Positions 1 to 10,035 of a stretch of DNA of 64,000 nt are shown here, in pieces. The DNA is from Prorocentrum cordatum (lineage: Eukaryota > Sar > Dinophyceae > Prorocentrales > Prorocentraceae), in NCBI GenBank assembly GCA_963575745.1, contig CAUYUJ010014257.1:98969-162968 (forward strand), read 5' to 3'. Position 1 is the stretch's first letter. Each line of letters begins with the position of its first letter. Under the pieces are notes generated by a model that saw nothing but the letters and a program-made list of their open reading frames with translations, did no database searches and was not told where the DNA came from. A program made the translations under genes and the position numbers.

Positions 1-640
1 CGCTCCCCCCCCCCCCTCCTGCCGCCCTCGCGTGTGCATGCCGCAAGTGCGACCGCCCCCCCGCGAGGTGAAGGGCCTCATCTCCGACATGACAGCTCCC
101 GCGCCTTTCCTCGTCCTCGTCCTCGTCCTCGTCCTCCTCCTCGTCCTCGTCCTCCTCTGCGTCCTCCTCCTCATCCTCCAGACCCTCCCCCCCCTCCTCC
201 TCCTCCTCCTCCTCCTCCTCCTCCTCCTCCTCCTTCCTCCTCCTCCTCCTCCTCCTCCTCCTCCTCCTCCTCCTCCTCCTCCTCCTCCTCCTCCTCCTCC
301 TCCTCCTCCTCCTCCTCCTCCTCCTCCTCCTCCCTCGCCGCCCCTCCCTCTTCCCTCCTCCTCCTCCTCCTCCTCCTGCATTATTATTCCTCCTCCTCCT
401 CCTCCTCCCTCCTCCTCCTCCTCCTCCTCCTCTTCGTCGTCCTCGTTCTCCTCCTTGTCCTCGTCCTCGTCCTCGTCCTCGTCATCGTCATCGTCATCGT
501 CATCGTCCTCCTCCGCGTCCTCCTCCTCCTCCTCCTCCTGCTGCATCCCTCCTCCCACTCTTTCTCGTCCTTCTCCTCTTCCTCCTCCTCCTCGCGCTCC
601 CTCCTCGCCCTCGTCCTCCCCCCCTTCTCTCACATTTCAG
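1..640. repeat. CTC/TCC trinucleotide microsatellite
   Basis: Nearly uninterrupted CTC/TCC triplets, densest at 190-330 and 350-440, with CGTCCT and CGTCAT variants at 430-520. Any reading frame through it gives only poly-Leu, poly-Pro or poly-Ser, which is what a triplet repeat produces, so I do not call a gene. The gradual change from CTC to CGTCCT to CATCGT units suggests a compound microsatellite that grew by slippage. Confidence 0.95.
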
Positions 641-1900
641 TTTCCACGTCGCAGCGCGACAGAGGCAGTCCGCACGCGCGTCCAAACGACCTGGGCTATT
701 TGCGAATTGTCCCGCATGCAAGGGGAGGGGAGAGGACGATGGCTGGCGGCAGAGACAGGAGGAGGGAAAAAAGGGCGCACTCACCCGGCTGGGGCGCGAG
801 GGGGCGCGCGGGGCGGCTGGGCCGCAGGACAGCCCCTGGCAGCGAGCGTCGCGGGCCCACCCAGGGGAGGAGCCCGCAGCTGCAGTGCAGGGCGGTGCCC
901 AGCAAGTAGGGCGCTGAAGGGGTGACGGGCCGCCAGGGTGGCGGGCCCGGGGCGCGGTGAGGGTGGCTGGTGGTGGCTGCGCGGGACTGCTGCGGTGGGC
1001 TGGGCGCGTAGCCCTGCGCCGGTGCGGCGCGGCGGAGGCGAAGCGCGACCGCGGTGCGGAGGCGGGAGGCCGGGGGGAGACCGGGAGGCCAGCTGCCGCA
1101 GAGCGGCACGTGGAGGCCACGCAAAAGGCCAGGGGCGCTGGGGGAAGGGCAAGGAGGCAGCGAACCGAGCCCAGGGCCGGTGCGCGCATCGCACCCATGG
1201 GCGGGGCGGCGCCCAGCGGGAACGGGAGTTGGGCGAGGGCTCCCCGCGGGCAGCCAGGAAACAAAAAACGGGAGGGCGACGCGGCGGCGGCGGCGCCCCC
1301 CAAGCTGGGGCAGCACGAGCGAGCTGCCAGGCAGGGGCAAGCGCCAACCTGCTGGGCCCATGGTCACTGGGGCGGCGTGTGCGCCAAACGGGCTTGGGCT
1401 GGTGTGGCTCGAGGCAGAGCGCGCGCCGTGGCGCCCCAGCGTCGGGCGGTGGGAGGGGGCGCGCGGCCAGGGGCGGCTGGCACGCCACGCGCTGAAGCCA
1501 GGAGCACGCGGCCATTGTGCGGACAGGCGGCCGCGAGCTGGGCTAGGCTTCAGCTGGCGCGCGGCGCAGCGCCTAGGCAAGATGCCGCGCCCGCGGGGGT
1601 AGAGGGCGCGCCGCCCAAGGCGGATGGCGTGCGGAGTGAAAGCACTTAGCCTGTGCAAGACAAGTGGAAACCGCTGGAAAGCTGACGGGCGGGAGGCGCT
1701 TCACCTGGGCTGGATGACACGCTGGGGGCAGGGAAGTCGCATATTGAACAGAAGTTGGAGCCAGCCCACGGCAGCCAGGCGCACCGCTTGGGGTGGATTG
1801 CGCGCCTGGGGGACGGAGCCCGGCACACCACCTGGGGTGGGAGGCGCGCCGGGCGAAACGCACCTTACAGGTGCGCAGACAGGTGGATCAGAGAAGCGGG
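641..1900. other. GC-rich stretch without a recognisable gene
   Basis: Very GC-rich with long open frames on both strands. The translations are Arg/Gly/Ala/Pro-rich, lack recognisable domains and are open in several frames at once, as expected when stop codons are rare. At about 1700-1860 a loose motif around 'acctggg(g/c)tgg' recurs three to four times (1703, 1790, 1830), suggesting a decayed short tandem repeat. No RNA gene or regulatory signal is seen. Confidence 0.6.
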
Positions 1901-1923
1901 GCGTATCCTGGGGTGTAAGGCAC

Positions 1924-2645
1924 TTCAGTGTGGTGGGCACCGACAATACACCCAAACAGTTGGATTATATTATTTGCTCTCGTTCCTCCCAGTTGTCTTT
2001 GCATGACGCGCAATCTACAAAGTGCTTGGACCTTGGGTCCGACCACCGAGCTGTTCGTGCGATTTTGCGGGTGTTCCTAGTTGTTGGGGACATGTGTGAC
2101 GACAAGTGCACGAGGAGTAAATCTGATTACCGTAAAGATGAATATTTGGAGCGGCTATTACTAATATGTGCGATCCGCAGTTGGAGAGCGGCAGTGTCGA
2201 AGATAGACGCTTGGGGCTGGAGGGTGTACTTCGCAACGCAGCCGCCGAGGCCACCGTGACAAAAACGAAAGCTGTGGGCAAGGATGCGCGTCGAGACGAT
2301 TACTTGGCAACTCATCTTGGAACGGAAGGCGCTGGCTACGCACTGCACGTCCGAGAGAGCCGAGATCACCAAGAATATCAAAAGTGGCATTTGCGAATCC
2401 AGAGGCGGCGATGGAGGCAGCGCGTTGGGGATATGCTGTTGGAGTTTAAAGGGGTGAGGAACATCCCGAAAGAGAATTCGAATCGGAAGCGTAGCTTTAT
2501 CGTGGAGGCAATCGACAAAACAGCTGGGAAGCACCACCGTGACAGGCAAGCGGTCGCCGACGTATTCGCAGATTTGTTACGAGGATCTCTACCAGGCAAC
2601 GGAGTAAATATGCTCCTCTCCGCCTCATCTTCAAATACAACTTAA
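1924..2645 (+). pseudogene. LINE retrotransposon fragment: end of APE-type endonuclease and linker
   Basis: Two partly overlapping frames. The first (to 2259) carries PKQLDYI and, about 25 residues later, GSDHRAV. These are the C-terminal hallmarks of exonuclease-endonuclease-phosphatase domains in LINE elements; the SDH histidine is catalytic in that family. The second frame (2166-2645) continues with a basic, helical linker ending in KHHRDRQAVADVFADLL, like the segment that precedes LINE reverse transcriptases ('...A..FA.FYE.LY'). The N-terminal half of the endonuclease and all of the RT are absent. It is cut at the 3' side by unrelated sequence before the Copia element. Family assignment is by motif recall, without an alignment. 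Confidence 0.65.
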
Positions 2646-2854
2646 GTCAACTTGCATGCTGCGCACTGTCTGCTTGAACTAATGCTGCATCCTGTAGCTG
2701 TATTGATTGCTCAAGCAAGCTTGTCTTTGCTTGCAGGAGAGAGAAGGAGCGCGCCAGCCCTCGGCCGTCGCGCGTCGTCGGTCGTGGGCCAGCCGGCCTC
2801 CTCCCTACGCATTCCTGATAGAGTAATATTGCTTACCGGATACTTGTCTTATCG

Positions 2855-4543
2855 ATGTCTCATCCCGTCCCCTCTCTCCCTGAGCAGAGTGAACATGAGA
2901 TCTTAATTCCTTTGGCATCTCATCCCGACTCTCAGAGGAAAGACTGGTTATCAGCCGAAACACGGGACTTGGTCGACGCGGGGTCATCTCACCCAGAAGC
3001 AAGAACTTCGGATGAACCCCTCGACTTAGTCGCTGCGGGAATGAGCTGTGATAAGACGGATGACGTGTCCGTCGTTTCGCGAAACGCAGACCAGTATGTT
3101 GTGCAACATGACTGACACGACACTAATGAGAGCGACCCTGGCCAGGGCCGTATTCCTCCTTCCAGTATCGCCACTCGGGTATCTAGGGGTAGGGGCATTG
3201 AAGGAGTTGTAGAGATGTCGGTAGACATATCTCCTTCTGGAAGTCCGATTGGCGATCGGGAACAAACCCCAGGCCCGTATGGGCGAAAGGGCATAACAGC
3301 GAGACCTAGGCGAAGCGCGTTCTCGTCTTGGAGTGCCACATCGACGGAGTCAATCAGCCCGATTCCGAATGCTACACATACAATCGTGCCTGCCACTGGT
3401 GAAACCAGTCGGCAAGGGGAAGCCCATGAGAACGCAGGCGTGTACCCCAGCGCCCCAGGCGAATGGGCAGGTACGAATAGAGGCGCCCCCGTCCCGATCG
3501 CATTAAATGGGCAATTCGGCCACGACAGTGATGATCCCATTGATAAAGAGCATGAAATAAGTTCAATGGAGACAGATTTTGATAATATCAACAACGAAAT
3601 CTCTTTGAGCCGAGAATTGTCCCTGATGGTGGAAGAATGCCTCCCCGCCCAAGGCGAGAGGTGGTCCCCGGATGGGCCTGGCGAAGATACCAGTATCTTG
3701 ACGCCTCAGGCGGACAGGACTGAGACTCAGGCGAAGCATGAGAGGGAGTCCACAGGACGGACTCCTGCACCTCATTTCAAGAAGCAGGGAAACGAGGATT
3801 ATGACCTAAATGTCTCACCACTGAAAGAAGGTTTCTTTCGTCCCGCGGTCACCTCATGCGACGGGCAACCCTCGATACCAGCTGTTGCTGAGGATGAGGA
3901 AATGGTTGGACAACCAGCTTCGTGCACTGAGCTAATATAACAGGACGAGAGGGATGAGGAGCTCTTAGACGTACCCAAACCCCCGGAAAGTATTTTTGTT
4001 CGCCCCAGATCGAATGCGTCTATAAAGGGAAGACCTAACATACCTAGATCAGGAGCATTATCTACTTCAAGGGGCAACAGTACCATCTCTATAATGGAGG
4101 CATGCTGGAACCCAAACCTTGACTGCACGCCCCAGGCGGAAAGCAGATGTCCGGGGAAAGCCTACAGGCCAGAAGGTGCAAGTAGGCATCCAGTTTGTAA
4201 GAGTTGCTCTGAAGTATGCTCCAAGTGTAATGTCCAATGGTTGTGTACCGAGTGCCTTCCTATGGAAGAACACAACTGCACTTATCTTCTCATGCGGGCT
4301 ATTCAGGATCAGGCTAGGCTAGCTGAGGCTAACACCCAGCGAGACTTCCTCGCAAGTGAAGCACAGTTGGCCGAAAGGGCCCGTCTGGATCGAGAGGAGA
4401 TGACTGCAACCATGGCAGAAATTCGGAGGACGTTAGAGGCTGAGAGACTCGCCCTAGCTGTGGCCGCTAGAGAGCGAGAACGAGAACTGATGGAACACAT
4501 GTATCATCAGACCGCGGCCGCCAAGCGGCAAGCGGAGATATAA
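2855..4543 (+). pseudogene. Copia gag, N-terminal part with zinc-binding motif and coiled-coil start
   Basis: One frame runs from 2855 to 4543, interrupted only by TGA at 3113-3115 and TAA at 3938-3940, so about 560 codons were once continuous. The first 400 residues are polar and low in structure. At about 4195-4285 lies a Cys/His cluster (CKSCSEVCSKCN, then CTECLPMEEHNC), spaced like a B-box or related cross-brace zinc finger. It is followed by a Glu/Arg/Ala-rich segment with strong coiled-coil character. In the family this would be the capsid precursor. The zinc finger plus coiled coil upstream of a CCCH nucleocapsid is an unusual arrangement for Copia gag. Function inferred from position. 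Confidence 0.6.
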
Positions 4544-4562
4544 AGCCGAGAGCAGATGCCAT

Positions 4563-5252
4563 GAGATGCTGGCTTCAGAACGACAGGCCGTCGCGGCGGC
4601 AAATGCTCAGTCTGTTAATGTCGAAGCGGTCACCGCGGCCGTTGCGGTGGCTAGAGTAGAAGGATAACAAATCGCTACAGTCAGGGCGGAGCGAGAAAAG
4701 CAGACCTTACAAGAAGAGCTTAGAAACGCAAGGCTGGAAGCGGTTAACATCCAGGCAGTAGCTGCGAAGATAGCCGACCAGAACAATCAAGATTTGGAAG
4801 AACTTAGATCGCATGAAGGAGCCAGAACATCCCTGCAGCGCGTGCAATCGAACAATGCTAAATGCCAGCCGGCCAGGCCGACTGGGGCGGACATACATCT
4901 ATTGTCAGCGGCTTAGTCGTCTGGCACTGTGTCCGTTCCATTACAGTTCGACTTGACAAATGTGGCAAACGCGGGAATGTCAACCCTGCTGATAAGAGAG
5001 GGGGCGCAGTCTCCACCCGCGGAACGGGGAGAAACTCAAGCAGAGAGTTCTATAGTCGCTCAGTTTTGTTCGGCTTGCTTTCGCCCGAGGACGGGTACTT
5101 GCGCTGGCTGTGGCCGGTCGGCTTGTGAAGATCATTTCGATGCGAGCACTAGAAGATGTTCTAAATGTGTTTTTCGGGGGGTCAAAGGTCGGCCGCCAAC
5201 GTGCGAGAAGCAGAGGCCATGGCGAACGCAGCTGAGACAGAGAAAGGATTGA
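4563..5252 (+). pseudogene. Copia gag continued: coiled coil and second zinc-binding module
   Basis: The frame changes after 4543 and continues in another phase through 5252. It begins with about 100 residues of Ala/Glu/Arg heptad-like coiled coil, broken by TAA at 4665-4667 and TAG at 4914-4916. At about 5062-5180 there is a second metal-binding cluster: CSACFRPRTGTCAGCG, then CEDHFDASTRRCSKC, giving C-x2-C, C-x2-C, C-x2-H, C-x2-C spacing of a cross-brace finger. The TAG at 4914 lies inside a variant of the dispersed palindrome (CGGCTTAGTCG) where the common form would read CAG. Confidence 0.55.
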
Positions 5253-5319
5253 TGAGGGCCAAAGCCATCATCACGAATCCAACTCCGTATACTGAACATA
5301 AACAAGGAAAGGGCTCACT

Positions 5320-5771
5320 TTGGGCTCATTTGATTTGCCGTTACTATCACGAGACACTCCTGTGAGGCCGTTGTTGCGCGATAACTTTACTATCCCCGGT
5401 CCTGCCCTAGAGGGTCCAGCTAAGCCGAGTATCCCTGAGAATGGATTTCCAACTAACATTAAACTGACGAGGTCTAGTGACGACAACATACTCGCAAACT
5501 ACCGCCATCCGCAAAGGATGGCCCTATGGGACCGACGGCGGCTAAGTCGTCGGGCGGTGAAGGACAGGGCGGGGACGGAGACGATAAGAGTGACGCTCCG
5601 AATTCCGAGAGCACGTCAATGCGGGGCGATGATCGTGGCAAACGACCGCATAAATCGCCTCCAGGAAGCCCAGGGGGTTCAGATCCTCGGATGGCGGAGG
5701 CAGCCGCGGGGGACCTCAGGGCCCTCGCGGGCCGCAGGATCCAGGTGTTAATGATGAAAGTACGCCGCTAG
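5320..5771 (+). pseudogene. Copia gag linker fragments
   Basis: Overlapping short frames (5320-5751, 5526-5771) with polar, proline-rich translation such as LLRDNFTIPGPALEGPAKP and then a Gly/Asp/Ser-rich acidic stretch. No domain is recognisable. Position between the coiled-coil part and the capsid core, plus several frame changes, suggests decayed gag linker. A palindrome variant CGGCTAAGTCG sits at 5539-5549. Confidence 0.35.
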
Positions 5772-5856
5772 ATCAATGGAGACAGGTTGGTAATAATCAG
5801 AAAATCGACCTAATGGATACCCCCCAATGTTGCAAACATAAGGGAGTGGCAAATTC

Positions 5857-7494
5857 ATGCGATCGGCGATCGCCGGATCGTCGCCTGAGAGTCAGGCAGC
5901 GCATCGCTGGATCGCGGAAGCTATGGACCCAGCCGTGGACGATGAGCAGCTGAAAGATGCAGGGCGCTTTCAGCGTCTTGATCTTATGAATGCTACTAAT
6001 ATGATTGCCAAAATTCAACAAAATGCGAAGAAATCGCAGCCAGCATTGTCATCATATCCATTTCCTTCAACAGATCCAACGGATGGAATACAGCGCCCAG
6101 AATGAGGGAAGGCTCTTAACTGGACGCGAGATGGTACGAGCCATTTGCCAGTGGTGCTCTGTCAGATCGGAGTTGGGCCAATATTCCATTTCGCGTGATA
6201 TCTTTAAGGTAGTTATTGACCCCACAGGCCAGATGCTGACCTGTATCATTTCTATAATGAATGGACAGACGTATACCAACGGCTCTGCGGCGCCCGACCT
6301 CCGTCTGATGAAATGAGGGCCTCAATTCATGCACACTTCATTGAGCAATGCAGAAAACCGAGCAAGCTGAACTTTGCGTGCCAACTATACGACATGTCAA
6401 GAGACAAATCACCACCCACCAAACCACCCCAACCCAACCCGAAGACTCAGATTTACCCTCGATTTCTAGTGGGGGGGGGTCCGGGAACGTCGAAAAAACA
6501 CGTATGGAACCCTTGCCCCCCCAACCCGAAATTCGGGCCTTCGGGTTGGGTTGGGGTGGTCTGGTAGGTAGTCAACAAAATGGGACATGGCGTGAAGAGC
6601 TATGAATGGCTGATGGAGCAGATTGAGGAAATGATGTTGCGAGAAAAAGAAGAATGGAACATCAGCGTGCATGAGGGTACCTTGAAACCAACGTGCTAGG
6701 CAGGCACGATTAGGCGGAGGTGGGGTAATGACAACCGAAGGAATGCCGGCGGCAAAGCCGCTCCGGCAGAAGTGGCAGCTAAGCTGGGGAAATCCACTGA
6801 TGTCATGAAAAGCGGATTGACTAAGGGCGAGACGACGTGTAAGTACGTGCGTAAGGGCGAAACCTGCCCATATGCAGGGAAAGGTTGTCCGTTTAATCAT
6901 AAGAAGCCCAAGAGTGCCGCGCCGGCTCAGCCGTGCACGGGAAAGAAGTCGAATGCCGCTCCTGCCCAGGATAAGGGCACCAGAGGGAGATCAAAGGACC
7001 GAAGCCGAAAAGGGCAGGGCCGATCCCAGATCCCGACAGGCGGACGTAGAAAAGGAGCGCAACAGAAAAACAGGAGTCAATCCAATCAATCGCGCGGAAA
7101 AGAGAGCACTATTCCATGTTACGCGTATTCCCGAGATCCCAAGAATTGTCGAGGGCCAGCAGATGGTTGCAATAAGGCCCACAGAGGGCTGAGTGACGCT
7201 GAGAAGCTTAAACGCGACAAGTGGGATCAGTCGAAGCTTGACGCGGGGCAATCTTTGGGATGCGAGCGTGCGACTAAACAAGCCAATGCCGCCGCTGCCA
7301 ATGTCTCATCGACAGGAGGTAACAGTGGCTCAAGAGCCTCTAGCACTAACTCTGAAAAACGTAGAAAGGATGGGGACAAGAGCAAAGGCAAAGGCAAAAG
7401 CAAAGACATGGTCTGCCGATCCTACAGGGAGACAGGTAAGTGCTCGCGCGGCAAAGAGTGCTGGTTTGCCCAGACCACGGACGGTCATCCGTGA
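5857..7494 (+). pseudogene. Copia gag core with CCCH-type nucleocapsid fingers
   Basis: Frames 5857-6105, 6005-6316 and then 6240-7494 together give a capsid-like helical region (TGREMVRAICQWCSVRSEL; after a shift near 6230, DLYHFYNEWTDVYQRLCGA), interrupted by a MITE at 6409-6574 and a TAG at 6697-6699. The last 240 residues (6772-7494) are very basic and hold two or three CCCH fingers: CKYVRKGETCPYAGKGCPFNH, then a C-x9-C-x6-C-x3-H version near 7117-7180. A third near 7411-7480 starts CRSYRETGKC but lacks the final His. CCCH fingers replace the usual CCHC zinc knuckle of retroviral nucleocapsid; they would bind the element's RNA. Confidence 0.75.
6409..6574. mobile_element. 166-bp MITE inserted in Copia gag
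   Basis: Near-perfect terminal inverted repeats (about 34-36 bp each: 6409-6444 and 6539-6574; the outer ends read TCACCACCCACC and, reverse-complemented, TGACTACCTACC). The arms differ by only a few substitutions, mostly C/T or G/A. A 5-bp direct repeat ACAAA flanks it (6404-6408 and 6575-6579). Removing the element plus one copy of the repeat (171 bp, a multiple of three) joins the gag frame as ...RDK-MGHG... without a break. The interior holds a G run at 6471-6480. No coding capacity; superfamily not assigned, though 5-bp target duplications occur in several TIR families. Confidence 0.85.
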
Positions 7495-7579
7495 CAATGG
7501 CTCCGCACTGGCGGCTCAGCCGTCAGTGCTTGAGGAATGATACATATAATTTTGTTAAGGGCATACTTCCTTATCTTCC

Positions 7580-8749
7580 TTGCTCGATGGATGTGGCGAA
7601 GCCTGCGTCGGTCAAACGGCAAGCGCGGGGGTCAGAAAAAGACCCACTGACCAAGACAGTTTGGGTGCCATAGCGTGCCCTGCTCCGTTGTTTCGGGGCC
7701 TCCCTGGGCAGAAACAAACCAGCCCTAAGTTTTTGAAAGCTGTTGCTGATGCCGGCGGAGGAGACTACTGGAATCCCTCCGGCGATGAGTTTCACCAGGA
7801 AAGCCGGAAACAGGTCGAGAGTCTCGTCAATGTCCTTGCGACTTTCCTGTACCCCCTTTCTCGGGGCGCGATCAAGAAGTACTGGTGCGTCCCCCTAGTA
7901 AGAGTTGCATCCGACATCAGAACAGCGACAGAGGCAATCTCCGTGTCCGTTTTCACCCCTCTACTGAGGAAGCCACTATCACTTGGAGAAAGGCGCGTCG
8001 CCACGACTTGAAAGAGTTGCCTTCGAGTAGCGAAGCTAGATGGAGGTTCCAAGGAAAAGTGCGCAGACAGATATCTACTCAGTCGAGGGCATCTACTGCA
8101 GAAGCTGTGATCAGAGCGTCGGACCTGCAAGATGAAGTCTGGCAGCTCTGGTTGAAAACTAAGGAGGGGGAAGAGAGCCCGCACGGCGCAGCCGCTGCTG
8201 GATGCACAGACAAAGATGCTGCGTATCTTGGCGCGCTGAGCTCCATCATTGACACTGGATGTGGGTATAACCTCGTAGCGGAGAAATAGAAGTGCAGGTG
8301 CAATGATATTGTTTCGAAAGCTTCCGCGATCGATCACTCTGAATACTGCTGGGGGTGAATCCAAGGCCCTCGGTTCAGTTCGCATCGCATGTCCTAAATT
8401 TAAGGGTGGTAGTTTTAACGCTTCAGTCATGCCGGAGACTCCGTGCGTGATTTCGGTCGGAGAGCGGTGCATGGATCGCGGCTTTAGCTTCTTTTGGCCA
8501 GCAGGCCAAAGACCCTACCTGCTAGTGCCCAATGGCCAAAGAGTGGACCTGGCTGTTGAGGGTAAATACCATACTTGGCCCTATCAGGCAAAGAGGCGCT
8601 GGGTCAGTGGATGTGCGCGGTTGCCGCCGGAGGGGTTGAAGCCCCCGAGCGGTGGTGTTGCGTGGCGCCAGGCGCCAAGGCATTCCTGGACAATGTGGAA
8701 TCGGCGGGGGGCCCTCCGCCCCATGCTGCCCAGACTCGCGTTACCATAG
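7580..8749 (+). pseudogene. Copia aspartic protease region
   Basis: Three phases are needed: 7580-8011, 7885-8289 and 8303-8749. The catalytic signature IIDTGCGYNLV ends the second (near 8243-8275; D-T-G is the active-site triad), followed by a stop and a frame change at 8287. The third phase continues with TLNTAGGESKALGSVRI and VISVGERCMDRGFSFFWPAG, the C-terminal lobe typical of dinoflagellate Copia proteases as I recall them. The protease would cut Gag-Pol. Inactivated by the shifts as the sequence stands. Confidence 0.7.
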
Positions 8750-10035
8750 ACCTGCATGCACATGAGTTGATTGGAACCCACAGCTACGCTGATGGGCGGC
8801 CGACTGAGATCGCGCCCGCCTCTCCATCTTCGATAGACCCTCCGGATACCATTACCTACTTCTACTATTCGCTTCAAAAGGCTTGTGAAAGCGGTTGGAA
8901 TCGGACGCCGACCGGTATCGCTGCTTTCAAAAGTCTCTCAGCTTTGCCTGACCACTGTCAAGCCGTCGGTCAGTGCGACGAGCAGCCCGGCAAAGCCGAG
9001 GCCTGCGTCGCCGCATACAGGCGCCCACGTAGGTACGGAGTTTCAGGATACCTTCCTTACGATATAAACCGAGGACTGGACTCATATGTGTGCAACGTGG
9101 CCCCAGGACCCGGGGAGGGTGAAGTTGGAGACGCTGACTGTGTCGATTTAGTCGACGTCGACGCACCGCCAGATTTAGACCCAGACGTTGCGGAGGTTGA
9201 GGTGTCGGATAGCCTTGCCGAGCGGCTAAAGAAGGCCGCGGCCCCCCTGCCGCACCTTCTAACTCATGCTCCTAAGATCCCATATTGTTCAGTGTGCAAT
9301 TGGGCCTAAGCTACCAGAAAGCAACAGCGCAAAGCGCAAAGCAAAGGGCTAAAGGTTCCCCGCCCATGCGCGAACCCCAATTCGTTCGGACACCTGACGA
9401 CGACGGACCATTGGTTTGCGATGGATGAACTATCGCGGGGGCTCCACGATGAGACCGCGTGTGTGACTTTTCGCGACCGAGCTACGGATTTTCTTGCCGC
9501 TCAGGGTGTACTCAACAAGTCTGCGGTTCACGTCTGCAACTTTTTAGTAAACCTGAGAGCCCCGCAGGAAAAGTTTTACTATTGTTATACAGATGGTGCA
9601 AGAGAGCTTGCGAGGGAATGTTACGAGCTCAATATTGCCCATGATCCCACCATCCCAGGAAACAAGAAACATATCGCTGTTGCAGAGCGTGCAAATGGCG
9701 TGGTGCAGATGGGGGCCAGAGCCTTACTCATGCAGGCTGATCTTCCGCCACCGTTTTGGACCTACGCGGTCCGTTACTTTTGTTTATGCTACAATACTCG
9801 AACCCCAGCAGAGGGACAGTCAAGTTGGGAACGACGCTCTGGGTGTAGATTCGATGCTCCGCTCCTCCCCTTTGGGTCCCTCATGCGCTATGTGTCTCCA
9901 CCTGAGTCCAGATTTCGGACCACCAAGACTGGCGCAACGATGATTCCAGGGGTTTACTTGGGGTATGTGCACAGAGCGGGGGGGCTGGTTGGACCGGACA
10001 GCTACGTCGTCCCTCTGGACAATTGGACGGACTGA
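8575..10035 (+). pseudogene. Copia pre-integrase zinc domain and integrase
   Basis: A single phase from 8575 to 10035 with one stop, TAA at 9307-9309. Just before it is the HHCC-like motif HLLTHAPKIPYCSVC, and the residues after the stop (TRKQQRK) continue the usual basic tail, so a sense codon was probably lost there. The integrase core shows a plausible D,D,E triad: D in TDHWF (9406-9408), D in YTDGAREL (9592-9594) and E in AERANG (9685-9687). The following segment ends in a VYLGYVHRAGG-like motif, the C-terminal part of Copia integrases. Role: insertion of cDNA. Only the stop at 9307 separates it from being open. Confidence 0.8.

Noticed and set aside
32-925. Long Leu/Pro/Ser open frames
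   Set aside because: They arise from the CTC triplet repeat; several phases are open at once and no domain is present.
500-1660. Overlapping 180-320-codon frames on both strands
   Set aside because: Open simultaneously in several phases because of GC richness; Arg/Ala/Gly/Pro-rich and domainless.
2646-3110. Candidate 5' LTR for the Copia element
   Set aside because: Only short repeats such as ctcatcccg are shared; no copy of this stretch is found after 13.3 kb.
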